From SAR324 cluster bacterium (lineage in GTDB: Bacteria; SAR324; NAC60-12), in the NCBI GenBank assembly GCA_015231825.1, contig JADGAV010000002.1, positions 176,908 through 240,907 on the forward strand: 64,000 bases of DNA, written 5' to 3'. Positions 27,128 to 35,824 of this stretch are shown in pieces (the stretch's first letter is position 1; each line of letters begins with the position of its first letter). The notes below the pieces were generated by a model. The model was not told where the DNA came from, searched no databases, and worked only from the letters and a program-made list of their open reading frames with translations. The translations under genes were made by a program, and so were the position numbers.

Positions 27128-28464
27128 AGTCCTAACAACCGTTGTGTACCTTTTTTTGACCGGGGTGTCACCATCACCACGATATGATCTCCTTTTTGCA
27201 ATTTGTGCTCTCCATGGGGCATGAAAACATGATCTTCTCTTCTCACACCTCCAATTAAAGAACCGACAGGCATGATGATTTCTTTCAAAGGGGCTTGTGC
27301 AATGGGGGCATCATCTTTGAGTGAAATTTCAAAAATTTCTGCAGCACCATTTTCAATGACGCTCATCGCTTTGTATTGTTCCCCTTGCACAAATCGCATG
27401 ATTTCTTCTCCAGTCAACAGATTTGGGCAAACCACCCGGGGAATATCAAGGCGTTCAAAAAGTGACACGCGATTCACGTCATGCACCAAAGCAATGATGT
27501 GGTCGATTCCCATCTGCTTTGAGACCATCGCCATCGTCAAATTGAGAGAATCGTCTTTGCTGCCTGCTAAAAAAGTACGGCATAAATCAATGTCTTCTTC
27601 CTGAAGTTTCCGATAGTTGGTGCTGTCTCCCTGAATTACAGTAATTTCTGCAAAATCTTCTGCCAATTCTTCACATTTTGAGCGGGATTGCTCAATCACA
27701 TGAATTTTATTCTGCATGTTTTCGAGGAGAAAGAGGGCCGCGCGACTGCTTTCTGTTAATCCCCCAAAAAAGATCTTTTCCCTGGATTCCCTCAGCAAAT
27801 GCCCTTGCTCCATCGCCGTTTTATGGACCACGCTGGACAATCCGATCAATAGAACTTCACTGCTGGGCCGAATCATTGTTCCTCCTCTTGCAACTTGAAG
27901 ATTTCCATTTTCGATCACGGCGGCAATGACGATTTCTTTGGGGAGTTTGATATCCTGGATCGAATAGCCGATCCAATCAGATTTGTTGTGAAGTTTGATT
28001 CGAGTCGCCTCAATACTTCCGCCGGCAAATTGATCAACAGAAAGTGCTCCATAACTACGGACCAGACGGTTGATTTCTTGAGCGGTTAAGCTTTCCGGAG
28101 AAAGAACGAGGTCAATGCCCAGGAAGTCATCATGACTTCCTGCATGTGATTTAAACAACTCGTTGGATCCGACGCGGGCAATGGTTTTTTTAACGCCATA
28201 TTTTTTTGCAAGCAAACATGCGACAATATTTTCTGCATCGTTTCCCATGACTGCAATGAACAAATCAGTCGCAATGGTTGTGGCAAGTTCATAGGAAGAA
28301 ACAGAGAGGGCGGAATCATTGATGACTAAAACATCAAAACTATCCCTAATTTCTTCAGCAGTGACGGGATCTGATTCGATCACCAAAATTTGAGATTTCA
28401 ATTCAATCAGGCGGGATAACAAATAGCGCCCAACATCTCCGCATCCGGAAACAATTACGTTCAC
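27124..28464 (-). CDS. trkA: Trk potassium uptake regulator (two RCK domains)
   Basis: This 446-residue cytosolic regulator has two RCK units. The first has the intact NAD-binding loop VSGCGDVGRYL, a terminal acidic residue (VIESD) and a TrkA-C domain. The second unit begins at about residue 230 (IFFGGLTESSRAALFLL) with a degenerate loop, as is usual. It assembles on TrkH and gates it by nucleotide binding. Its stop overlaps the trkH start (ATGA). It is the first gene of the four-gene minus-strand unit trkA-trkH-ATPase-mscS. Confidence 0.94.
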   Translation of the reverse strand: MNVIVSGCGDVGRYLLSRLIELKSQILVIESDPVTAEEIRDSFDVLVINDSALSVSSYELATTIATDLFIAVMGNDAENIVACLLAKKYGVKKTIARVGSNELFKSHAGSHDDFLGIDLVLSPESLTAQEINRLVRSYGALSVDQFAGGSIEATRIKLHNKSDWIGYSIQDIKLPKEIVIAAVIENGNLQVARGGTMIRPSSEVLLIGLSSVVHKTAMEQGHLLRESREKIFFGGLTESSRAALFLLENMQNKIHVIEQSRSKCEELAEDFAEITVIQGDSTNYRKLQEEDIDLCRTFLAGSKDDSLNLTMAMVSKQMGIDHIIALVHDVNRVSLFERLDIPRVVCPNLLTGEEIMRFVQGEQYKAMSVIENGAAEIFEISLKDDAPIAQAPLKEIIMPVGSLIGGVRREDHVFMPHGEHKLQKGDHIVVMVTPRSKKGTQRLLGL

Positions 28465-28606
28465 AATACCTCTTTTGAGCGAAGAAGACAGAGAGAGGAA
28501 CAGTGTTCCTCGTCACGTTCAACTATAAGCTTTCTTGACGTATTAAATCGTTAATCGCAAGTCTTTCGCGAAGTGTCGAATGAAACCTGATGCAGAAGGA
28601 AAGCAT

Positions 28607-29269
28607 TCACGGAGTTTGACGTTTCCGTTCTTGTTTCTTTTTTCTTGGAGAAGGAGCGATAGGAGTCAATAAGAAATTTTTCAGCAACCCGGAATTTAAC
28701 AGTTTTATATACATTTTCAAGCAAACCCAGGCGTCGGTGGCCGCATAAATCATTTGAGTTTCGGTCAATTCTTTACTTTCCCAGTTTGACAAGCGGGCGC
28801 TTTTGGAAATTCTCACTCCCAAAAAAATTCCGGCAAGACTTCTTAATCCTGAATTTTTCAACTCCATTTTTTTAGAGATGTGGGCAAAATCTGCGAATCC
28901 GTTGGCCTCAAAAGAGGAAAGTTCCTGCAGTGCTTTAATGTCGTCATGAACCGCAACACCCAGTTTGACAACATCTTTATCTTCAAGAATTTTTTTGAGT
29001 TTCGCCGGCAGGTGGATAAGATTAAGGCGGAATAAAAAAACTTCATCTGAAGTCGACAGTTGCAGTAAGGACACGGAATATCGGGTCCCTTTTTTAAAGG
29101 AGGGGCGGGTTTCTGTGTCAAATCCTAAAACTGTTTCCTTGCTCAATCGTTTGAGAGCATCAGGCAGCTTTTCTGGAGAATCGATCAGATGAATTTTCCC
29201 CTCAAATTGAACTTGGGGGAAATCATTGATTTCTTCTTTTGTAATGTGAACGGGAAAACTGTGCTGCAT
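28607..29269 (-). CDS. 3'-5' exonuclease domain protein (RNase D-like)
   Basis: The 220 residues comprise essentially one DEDDy exonuclease domain. Exo I is FDTETRP (Asp and Glu), exo II is AVHDDIKAL (Asp), and exo III is YAATDAWVC (Tyr and Asp). There is no HRDC domain, so it is shorter than true RNase D and closer to the small 3'-5' exonuclease family. It may trim RNA or single-stranded DNA. The C-terminus is very basic (SPRKKKQERKRQ). It stands alone between trkA and a TPR lipoprotein. Confidence 0.85.
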   Translation of the reverse strand: MQHSFPVHITKEEINDFPQVQFEGKIHLIDSPEKLPDALKRLSKETVLGFDTETRPSFKKGTRYSVSLLQLSTSDEVFLFRLNLIHLPAKLKKILEDKDVVKLGVAVHDDIKALQELSSFEANGFADFAHISKKMELKNSGLRSLAGIFLGVRISKSARLSNWESKELTETQMIYAATDAWVCLKMYIKLLNSGLLKNFLLTPIAPSPRKKKQERKRQTP

Positions 29270-29515
29270 CTTGTAATGTCTTGAGAGAAAGTCTCTGAGG
29301 GGTGCGTCACCTTTTTAAAAACGAACCACCCCGGGAGATGACAGTCGGAAGTCATCAGAAAAAATACGGTCAAAAGAATTCATAGAAGGCGGGAATAATT
29401 GTGAAGATGTAAAGCCTTGAAATGCACAGGTTTTGATCAGTCATACTAAAGGTTGATCAAATTGTCGAGCGCGGGCTCATTCTTCTAATATTTGTTTTAT
29501 TTGCTTTAAGCCGTA

Positions 29516-30130
29516 TCAGCTTGTCTTTTTTCCTTTATTGATCGGCCCCGGCAGAGCTTTCTTGGCTTTTTTTCCGATCGGTGCCGAAGCTGCCGGTGTT
29601 GCTGTGCTTCCAGGTTTGACGGGGCCTTTTTTGGCTTGGGCATTCATTGTTTTTGCTTTGGCATTTGCCGCGGGGTTGGCTGTTTGAAGGAGTCCGTTCT
29701 GGATCTGCTTTGCTTTTTGCTGCGCCATCAGAGATTGGTATTTATTGTAAAATTTGTGTGCCTTTTCGGTTTCAAACAACTTATTGTAAATCAATGCCAC
29801 ATTGTAATAAGTGTCTGCCATCTCGGGGGATAATCTGCTGGCATTTTCAAAGGCAGTCAAAGCGTTTTTGTATTTTTCGACATGAAAATAGGCAAGCCCC
29901 AGATTGTAGTGAAACTCTGCGGTTTGATCATCCATTTCAATGGCTTTGTGATAATTGATAATGGATTCTTGAAAATCCATTTGTTCAAAGGCTACATTGC
30001 CTGTTTGAAAAAAGCGGATGGCCGAAAAACGAACCTCCTCTTTATTTTTCCACAATGAGCATCCCATCACCACAGCGCTTAAAATCAGTGTCGACGCTAA
30101 GAATCTAAGCCGTTTAATCCATCGGTTCAT
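29516..30130 (-). CDS. TPR-repeat lipoprotein
   Basis: The protein has 204 residues. The N-terminus is a lipoprotein signal (basic MNRWIKRLR, hydrophobic core, lipobox VVMGC), so it is anchored by Cys24 or thereabouts in the inner or outer membrane. Three tetratricopeptide repeats follow (AEFHYNLGLAYFHVEKYKNA, ADTYYNVALIYNKLFETEKA). Then comes an alanine/lysine/proline-rich tail that is probably disordered and may reach cell wall or partners. It resembles PilF/BamD-like assembly lipoproteins only in a general way. Function unknown. Confidence 0.82.
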   Translation of the reverse strand: MNRWIKRLRFLASTLILSAVVMGCSLWKNKEEVRFSAIRFFQTGNVAFEQMDFQESIINYHKAIEMDDQTAEFHYNLGLAYFHVEKYKNALTAFENASRLSPEMADTYYNVALIYNKLFETEKAHKFYNKYQSLMAQQKAKQIQNGLLQTANPAANAKAKTMNAQAKKGPVKPGSTATPAASAPIGKKAKKALPGPINKGKKTS

Positions 30131-30322
30131 GAAGTATCCTTTTCAGTTTGGGAACGCATTTCAATGTTGAACTGCGTCCAGAGAGAGTCTTATATTGATT
30201 TTCTGAGTTTCTCCTATAAAATGAAATGCACAATCCGTACTCAATTTATAAAAAGGAACCTAAATTGCTTGGCAAATAGTCAAAGAAGCACCTGTGGAAA
30301 CCGTATTTTCATATATATTTTT

Positions 30323-30327
30323 GGAGG
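30323..30327 (+). promoter_or_regulatory. Ribosome binding site choosing the start at 30334
   Basis: GGAGG at 30323-30327 touches one ATG (30328) and stands six bases before a second ATG (30334). Only the second has workable spacing, so it is taken as the start of the secreted protein. Confidence 0.7.
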
Positions 30328-30333
30328 ATGAAA

Positions 30334-30777
30334 ATGAAATCTTGGCGATGCAACCTTATTTTCTTCATTTCTTTCCTTTTGCTCAGTACTGGTTTTTCCT
30401 TACTCTATGCGCAAAGTTCCAACATCTCGGACCTCAACACTTCAGAACTTTCAGATGAAGAAGTTGCAGAACTCAAAACACGTCTGAAGTTGAAGAGTGA
30501 CTGTGAGCGTTATATCGAAATTTCCAAAAAGGCTGATTTTACGCAAAAGGAATTGGAGGAAAACATTATTATTGAATCTGGAGATGAATCGATCAATTGC
30601 TGGACCTTTGTAAAAAATGAAGAAGAAAAGATGAAAAAAGATCTGCAGGCAAAAGAAAAGGCGGAAAAAAAGATTTATATCACGGTTAAAGACATTACCG
30701 AGGATTTGATAGAAAAAGAAAGTGATCAAGTCAGCCGATTGCGGGATCAGTTGATCTTCACCGGAGACAAAGAATGA
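30334..30777 (+). CDS. Secreted helical hypothetical protein
   Basis: The 147 residues begin at 30334. A clear signal peptide (hydrophobic core LIFFISFLLLSTGFSLL, cleavage after LYAQ-type end) precedes a charged, helical mature part with two cysteines that could form a disulfide (SDCERY and INCWTF). Lysine/glutamate-rich coils follow. I do not recognise a family. The stop overlaps the ATG of the BioD-like gene (ATGA), an odd coupling of an exported protein to a cytosolic enzyme. Confidence 0.72.
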   Translation: MKSWRCNLIFFISFLLLSTGFSLLYAQSSNISDLNTSELSDEEVAELKTRLKLKSDCERYIEISKKADFTQKELEENIIIESGDESINCWTFVKNEEEKMKKDLQAKEKAEKKIYITVKDITEDLIEKESDQVSRLRDQLIFTGDKE

Positions 30778-31493
30778 AGAATTCCCCCATTTATGTGGGA
30801 GGATCCTCAAAAGGAGTGGGGAAGACTTTTGTGGCCCTCGGCCTGCTTCATCTCCTCAGGAAGAAGTTTCATACCGTAGCGTGGAAACCGGTTGATGTAG
30901 GACATCTTGCCTATAATGCTGCTGATGTTTTGAGTGATGGTCAGCGTTTGCATCGTGCAGCCGAAATCGAGGAACATCCGAATCTTGTCAACCCATTCTT
31001 GTTGAACGAAGACTTTCCTCCCATTCTGGCAGCCAGGAGGGATGGAATCGCTTTGAAAAGCGACACGCTTCAAGATTATTTTAAAAGCCTTTCCGCCCGA
31101 TTTGAGCAGATTGTGATTGAAGGAGGACGGGGGTTGCTATTGCCTCTGACGGAATCGCAGACTGAGCTTGGCTTGTTGAGCAGCTGGAAGGCAAAAGTCA
31201 TCTGGGTAACAAATATTGGTGAGCATGAACTTGCAGACACCTTACTGCAGATCCAGACATTGAAAAAGGAGCAGATCGAGATTACAGGCATTATACTCTC
31301 CAACCGGGAAAACAATAAAAATGCAGAGTTGATCTATTATCAATGGCTCACCCTTGAGGAAAAATTGTCGGTCACTGTTCTCGCCTTGCTTCCTTTTTTG
31401 GAAAGCGGATTAGAAAAACCTGATGCAATAGGCAATTTGCTGGAAAAGCAATTTGATAAAAAGCACCTTGGTTTATTTGAAAGAATAGCGTAA
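30774..31493 (+). CDS. bioD: Dethiobiotin-synthetase-like P-loop protein
   Basis: The protein has 239 residues. The N-terminal loop GGSSKGVGKT replaces the usual GTDTxVGKT of BioD but keeps the deviant Walker lysines. WKPVDVG corresponds to the KPV substrate segment, and VIEGGRGLLLPL corresponds to the VEGAGG segment. BioD closes the ureido ring of biotin with CO2 and ATP. The altered first loop leaves room for a related carboxylase-type activity, so the call is probable rather than certain. No other biotin genes are nearby. Confidence 0.65.
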   Translation: MKNSPIYVGGSSKGVGKTFVALGLLHLLRKKFHTVAWKPVDVGHLAYNAADVLSDGQRLHRAAEIEEHPNLVNPFLLNEDFPPILAARRDGIALKSDTLQDYFKSLSARFEQIVIEGGRGLLLPLTESQTELGLLSSWKAKVIWVTNIGEHELADTLLQIQTLKKEQIEITGIILSNRENNKNAELIYYQWLTLEEKLSVTVLALLPFLESGLEKPDAIGNLLEKQFDKKHLGLFERIA

Positions 31494-31527
31494 ATCTGAA
31501 GAACACGCCCTGGCCTCGTTTTTGACG

Positions 31528-31731
31528 ATGAAAACTGCCTATCGAACAAGCTCATGGGCCGAAATCGAACGCCAGGGATTGCCTTCTTTTCAATCGGGGA
31601 TCGGGAGACTGGCCCGGAAAATTCTGTTAACTGTTCAAGTTCTGCCGTTGAACGAACCTGGTGTGGTTTGGTTCGAAATTTTGAAAAACAGTCGAGGAGT
31701 CGTTGTCACGGTTTTTGGAGAATTGCTCTAA
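31528..31731 (+). CDS. Possible small protein between bioD and udk-like genes
   Basis: A 67-residue frame starts at ATG 31528 and ends 13 bases before the next gene. The composition is reasonable (ILLTVQVLPLNEPGVVWFEIL reads as beta strands), and the spacing suits an operon. There is no ribosome binding site and I recognise no family. A second overlapping frame at 31554 looks worse. It may be chance. Confidence 0.35.
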   Translation: MKTAYRTSSWAEIERQGLPSFQSGIGRLARKILLTVQVLPLNEPGVVWFEILKNSRGVVVTVFGELL

Positions 31732-31744
31732 TTGAGATAGTTTC

Positions 31745-32335
31745 ATGAAGATTATTGCCATCGCAGGAGGAACTGCAACCGGGAAATCGACTTTTGCCCA
31801 ATATTTGGCCTCGCGACTACCGTCAGCAATGATTCTTCCTCTCGACCGTTTTTATCTGAACAAACCTGCGCATGTCCCCATTGAGCAGCACAATTTTGAA
31901 GCGCCGACAGCGTTTGACTTTAAGGAATTTCACAAAGCATTGGAAGATTTGAAGGACGAATTGCCAATCCAGTTGCCAAAATATGAATATACCCTGGGAA
32001 AGCGGACCTCCTCAACAAAATTCATCCCGGGACGGTACTTGATTATTGAGGGGCTCTATTCCCTGATGCATGCCAGCATCCGTTCATTGCTGCAATATTC
32101 ATTTTACCTGGAGTGTTCGGCGGATGTCGTGATGAGTCGATATATTCTCAAGAATATGAAGGAAAGAAACTATACTCCTGAATATAGCATTCAACAATAC
32201 TTTGCATTTGTCCGACCATCGTTTTTCAGCTATGTTGCCCCGACTCGGCAGCATGCGAAAATGGTCGTGACCAATGACTACAACAGCCGATTGGATTTGT
32301 TCCTGGATGATTTTCTAGCGAAATATCAGCTGTAA
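31745..32335 (+). CDS. Uridine-kinase-like P-loop kinase
   Basis: The protein has 196 residues. Walker A is GGTATGKST at residues 8-16. Asp in LPLDRFYLN corresponds to the nucleoside-binding DxFY of uridine kinase, and IIEGLYSL matches the Walker B/EG segment. The lid region (RDxxxR in true Udk) reads MSRYILKNMKERNYTPE. It phosphorylates uridine/cytidine or another small alcohol. Phosphoribulokinase-type relatives cannot be excluded. Its last ten bases overlap the convergent gene on the other strand. Confidence 0.8.
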   Translation: MKIIAIAGGTATGKSTFAQYLASRLPSAMILPLDRFYLNKPAHVPIEQHNFEAPTAFDFKEFHKALEDLKDELPIQLPKYEYTLGKRTSSTKFIPGRYLIIEGLYSLMHASIRSLLQYSFYLECSADVVMSRYILKNMKERNYTPEYSIQQYFAFVRPSFFSYVAPTRQHAKMVVTNDYNSRLDLFLDDFLAKYQL

Positions 32336-33678
32336 GCCAGCACCTCTTCTGCATTGAGATTCTCAGTTTCGATCACTCGGGACAGCAGTTTTTCCATTTC
32401 ATCAGTTTTTCCCGATTCCTGAGCCATGACGAGCGCCCTGTAGGCACGCTGCATTGCTGTCTGAATCCAGGGTTTTGGAAGTTTTATTTTCAGGAGGTGA
32501 TTGGCAATTTGATAAAAATAAAGAATGATGTTGGCATATTCAATCAAAATGGAATACTGGGTGGTTCCCTTGACGACTTTTCCCATCTTTTTGACAGCCA
32601 GTCCATATTGGTGATAGGCTTCTTTAAAATGTTCCTGAACCTCTTTTTTTGTGCCGGCCGTCCGTTCTCCTCCTTCATACCGACCCACTGAAAAAACCAT
32701 TGCACTCATGCTGATTCTTGCTTTTAAAAAATGACCAATCGGATTTTTGTTGTCCAACCTGATCAACAGGTCAACCAGTTCATGGGCATTGGGATGAAGC
32801 AGTAAAATGTAGCGAAGGATATTGATCACACCAGTCACTTTTTTTACAATCATTTGTTTTGAGTTTTTGTCGGATTTCTCCCCTGTAGTGCTTAAAAAAG
32901 TATTTTGTATTTCACCCAAAGAAATGGTGAAATCTGCTCCAATCACCTCTTTCATTGGTTTGTTGGCGTGTTCTTGGTAAGTTCTCAGAATATTGATGTT
33001 GCGTTGGACTTCTTTGATTTTTTCTTCGATGGGTCGGCGCTGTCGAAATGAATGGTCGCTATCCTTTATTCCTTCAAGATTGGACTTCAACTTGTCCAAA
33101 TAATCTTTACAGAGTTTGGAGAGTTTCTGAAAATAGGTGTTCTGAGCCCAAATTGCGATCTGCAATCCCTGGATGCTTATTTCTCCTAAACTGCATGCCA
33201 CCATTGATTGAAGCAGCATAGAACGATAAAATTCAACGGGGAAATTTCGATTGACCTTCCCGAAATTTGAGACCAATTGCAACCGGATCAATGCGTTTTG
33301 AGGATTTGTTTTCAGTTCCTTGACCAATTCTTCATTTTTCTTCAGGGGATGAAATTTCACCAATTCGTACCCATTGGTCCCTGCGGACAATAAATCTCTT
33401 TTCAGAATACCGGCCGCCCGCTGCATAAATGTCCGTTCTGTATATTTGACAATGTCTTTTTTTCTCAACGCAATATCATGCTGCCAATGCTCAATGGTTC
33501 CAGGAATATTGCCAATTTCATCGGCCTGAATCGCCAATTCTGTCATTCCTGCTTTGGGATCAATTTCCTCCAGTGATTTCCCAAAAATTTTTTCATTGAC
33601 GATCATCCCCTTTTTCACTTTGGTCTGTTTGGAATGGTTTTTTACAGAGGATTGCCTGCTTGTTCTTGCGTGAGTCAT
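32326..33678 (-). CDS. Hypothetical helical protein, about 450 aa
   Basis: I do not recognise this protein. I take the ATG at 33678 as start; the TTG six bases earlier is also possible, and neither has a clear ribosome site. The sequence is almost entirely alpha-helical and rich in Lys, Leu, Asn and Gln. The spacing of aromatic and alanine residues in the second half (LKARISMSAMVFSV, YHQYGLAVKKMG, MQRAYRALVMAQESG) suggests TPR-like helical hairpins. There is no signal peptide or membrane segment. A scaffold or repeat protein is the best guess. Confidence 0.7.
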   Translation of the reverse strand: MTHARTSRQSSVKNHSKQTKVKKGMIVNEKIFGKSLEEIDPKAGMTELAIQADEIGNIPGTIEHWQHDIALRKKDIVKYTERTFMQRAAGILKRDLLSAGTNGYELVKFHPLKKNEELVKELKTNPQNALIRLQLVSNFGKVNRNFPVEFYRSMLLQSMVACSLGEISIQGLQIAIWAQNTYFQKLSKLCKDYLDKLKSNLEGIKDSDHSFRQRRPIEEKIKEVQRNINILRTYQEHANKPMKEVIGADFTISLGEIQNTFLSTTGEKSDKNSKQMIVKKVTGVINILRYILLLHPNAHELVDLLIRLDNKNPIGHFLKARISMSAMVFSVGRYEGGERTAGTKKEVQEHFKEAYHQYGLAVKKMGKVVKGTTQYSILIEYANIILYFYQIANHLLKIKLPKPWIQTAMQRAYRALVMAQESGKTDEMEKLLSRVIETENLNAEEVLAYS

Positions 33679-33829
33679 GAGCAAAGTTTAAAAATGTTAA
33701 TATTGGATAAAACGAAAAAACTTGAAAATCTTGTCATTTCATCAAAAATCGCCTGCTGTTCTAATATTCAATTATTCAATAAATGTGCAATTTGCGAAAA
33801 TTACTGAAATTATTAGGAAATGAGGAACA

Positions 33830-34408
33830 ATGATAGAAAAGAAGATACGCTGTGGATGGTGCGGTCAGGAACCGCTTTATGTGAACTATCATGACATGGA
33901 ATGGGGAGTCCCGACTCATGATGATCAGAAACTGTTTGAAATGTTGATTCTGGAGGGACAGCAGGCGGGTTTGAGCTGGATCACCGTTTTAAAAAAAAGG
34001 GAACATTATCGAATGGCACTCGACAATTTCAATCCTCAAAAAATGGCAAGCTATGACGATCAAAAAAGAAATGAATTGATGCAAAATTCAGGAATCATTC
34101 GCAACAGGTTAAAAATCCTGTCGTTCACCAAAAATGCGCAAGGATTTCTCAATATACAAGAAGAGTTTGGCAGTTTTGACTCCTATCTCTGGGAATTTGT
34201 GGAGGGGAAAGCGATTCAGAACGCCTGGCAGTCACTGGCTGATATCCCGGGAAAAACTCCCCTTGCTGAAAAATTGAGTGTGAATCTTAAAAAACGGGGA
34301 TTCTCTTTTATCGGGCCCACTATTTGTTACGCTTTTATGCAGTCAGTGGGGATGGTGAATGATCATCTCGTTGACTGCTTTCGCTACTCTGAACTCGCAA
34401 ATCTGTAA
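33830..34408 (+). CDS. tag: DNA-3-methyladenine glycosylase I
   Basis: This 192-residue Tag enzyme removes 3-methyladenine from alkylated DNA. The zinc ligands of the family are all present with the right spacing: Cys8 and His21 at the N-terminus and His179 and Cys183 at the C-terminus. The substrate pocket is seen in YHDMEWGVPTHDDQ and EGQQAGLSW. GAGGAA precedes the ATG. A clear intrinsic terminator follows the stop. Confidence 0.95.
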   Translation: MIEKKIRCGWCGQEPLYVNYHDMEWGVPTHDDQKLFEMLILEGQQAGLSWITVLKKREHYRMALDNFNPQKMASYDDQKRNELMQNSGIIRNRLKILSFTKNAQGFLNIQEEFGSFDSYLWEFVEGKAIQNAWQSLADIPGKTPLAEKLSVNLKKRGFSFIGPTICYAFMQSVGMVNDHLVDCFRYSELANL

Positions 34409-34434
34409 AGAGCAGGGTAAACATTTTCTTACCC

Positions 34435-34473
34435 CTGATTCAGTTCCTGAAAAGAACTGTTCAGGAGTTTTTT
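34435..34473 (+). terminator. Intrinsic terminator of tag
   Basis: CTGA and CAGTTC (34435-34446) pair with GAACTG and TCAG (34454-34464) around a seven-base loop. A run of six T at 34468-34473 follows. It lies between the convergent tag and astB genes. Confidence 0.75.
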
Positions 34474-35824
34474 ACTTCTTCTCCTGCTGGAAAGTATAAA
34501 TCGACCCCAACTGGAGAATTTGAGTTAAGTCGTCCAGCGCTCGCCGTATTTCCTCGAGCAGCAGAGGATCGGCCAGATCGTCAGGGTGAAGCCGGTCACG
34601 ATAGTGCTTTTCTACCCAAAGAGTGAGTCTTTCATAAAGGTGTTGATTTAAAAGCACGCCTGGATGACATTTTTGTAGTTCTTTTTCTGTCAGTACGACC
34701 CGCAGTCTCAAACATGCAGGACCTCCTCCGTTTTTCATACTCTGGCGAAGATCAAAATAATGGACAGTTTTGATTGTTGAATTTCCTGTAATCAACTGAT
34801 CCATATATTTTTTGACAACCGGATTTTCCTGGCATTCGATCGGTGAAACCAGAATCGTGGTGCGATCCGGCAGGGTGAGCAGCTGGCTGTTGAAAAGGTA
34901 GGATTGTACTGCGTCTGCGATTGGAATCTGGGCTTCCATGACCTCAATCAGTTCCATTTCTTCCGGATGAAATTTTTGTTGAATTTCTCTGATCACATGC
35001 GGTGTCTCTACAAATGCCGAGCTGTGAAAAAAAAAGATGTTTTGGTTTCCGACTGAAATGACATCGTTGTGAAACACTCCTGCATCAATGGCGTCAGGGT
35101 TTTGCTGTGCAAAGACAACTTTTTCAGGATTCAGCCGATGCAGTCGTGAAATCGCAGTGGACGCTTCCAGCGTTTGACGCGAGGGAAACTTCTGGGGAAG
35201 GCGGTTTGGCGGAGCCTCCAGGAATCGTCCGTATACGAAAAATTCGATTCCCGGATTGTGGTGTCCTTGACTGAATCGAGTATGGTTGGCAGCTCCTTCA
35301 TCACTGAAAATCGAACCGCCAGGAAGAGGGGCGTGGTGAACAAAATAGTCTTCATCATGAAAAATAGTTCTCAGGATCTTCGAGGTGCCTTCGGCTTCAA
35401 TAGAGCGATGAAAATTTCCGTAAAGGTTGGCAGGAGTGAAGTGGACTTTGTGATCAGCAGTATCGGCACTGGGGGAAACAGTGGCTGCATTGGCGGTCCA
35501 CATGCTCGATGCTGTGAAACAAGCCATCAAAATCGCAGGGGCCTGCTGTTGAGCGCTCTGCAGGATCTGCATATCATTTCCACTGAATCCCAGTTTTTTC
35601 AACGTGGCTATATCCGGCCTCTCATGAGGAGGAAGAATGCCCTGCCTGATTCCCAAATCGCCGAGCCATTTCATTTTTGCCAGGCCTTGTTTTGCCGCTT
35701 CCTTCGGATTTGAAAAACTCAATGCATGTTTTGATGAGGAAAGATTACCGAAGGACAGTCCTCCATAGTTGTGGGTTGGACCAACCAGTCCATCAAAATT
35801 GACTTCAAAAGCTTCCATTGTCAT
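34472..35824 (-). CDS. astB: N-succinylarginine dihydrolase
   Basis: The 450 residues are full length for AstB, second enzyme of the arginine succinyltransferase pathway (N2-succinylarginine to succinylornithine, CO2 and two ammonia). Family segments are NFDGLVGPTHNYGGLS at the N-terminus, SMWTANAATVSPSADT, FHNDVISVGNQN, and NGGGPACLRLRV with the nucleophilic Cys. AstA, AstC, AstD and AstE are not in the window, so either the rest of the pathway is elsewhere or the enzyme serves another guanidino compound. Confidence 0.94.
   Translation of the reverse strand: MTMEAFEVNFDGLVGPTHNYGGLSFGNLSSSKHALSFSNPKEAAKQGLAKMKWLGDLGIRQGILPPHERPDIATLKKLGFSGNDMQILQSAQQQAPAILMACFTASSMWTANAATVSPSADTADHKVHFTPANLYGNFHRSIEAEGTSKILRTIFHDEDYFVHHAPLPGGSIFSDEGAANHTRFSQGHHNPGIEFFVYGRFLEAPPNRLPQKFPSRQTLEASTAISRLHRLNPEKVVFAQQNPDAIDAGVFHNDVISVGNQNIFFFHSSAFVETPHVIREIQQKFHPEEMELIEVMEAQIPIADAVQSYLFNSQLLTLPDRTTILVSPIECQENPVVKKYMDQLITGNSTIKTVHYFDLRQSMKNGGGPACLRLRVVLTEKELQKCHPGVLLNQHLYERLTLWVEKHYRDRLHPDDLADPLLLEEIRRALDDLTQILQLGSIYTFQQEKK

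Noticed and set aside
31554..31748. Alternative small frame before the uridine-kinase-like gene
   Set aside because: It overlaps the kinase start, is Ser/Arg/Cys-rich like a shadow frame and has no ribosome site.
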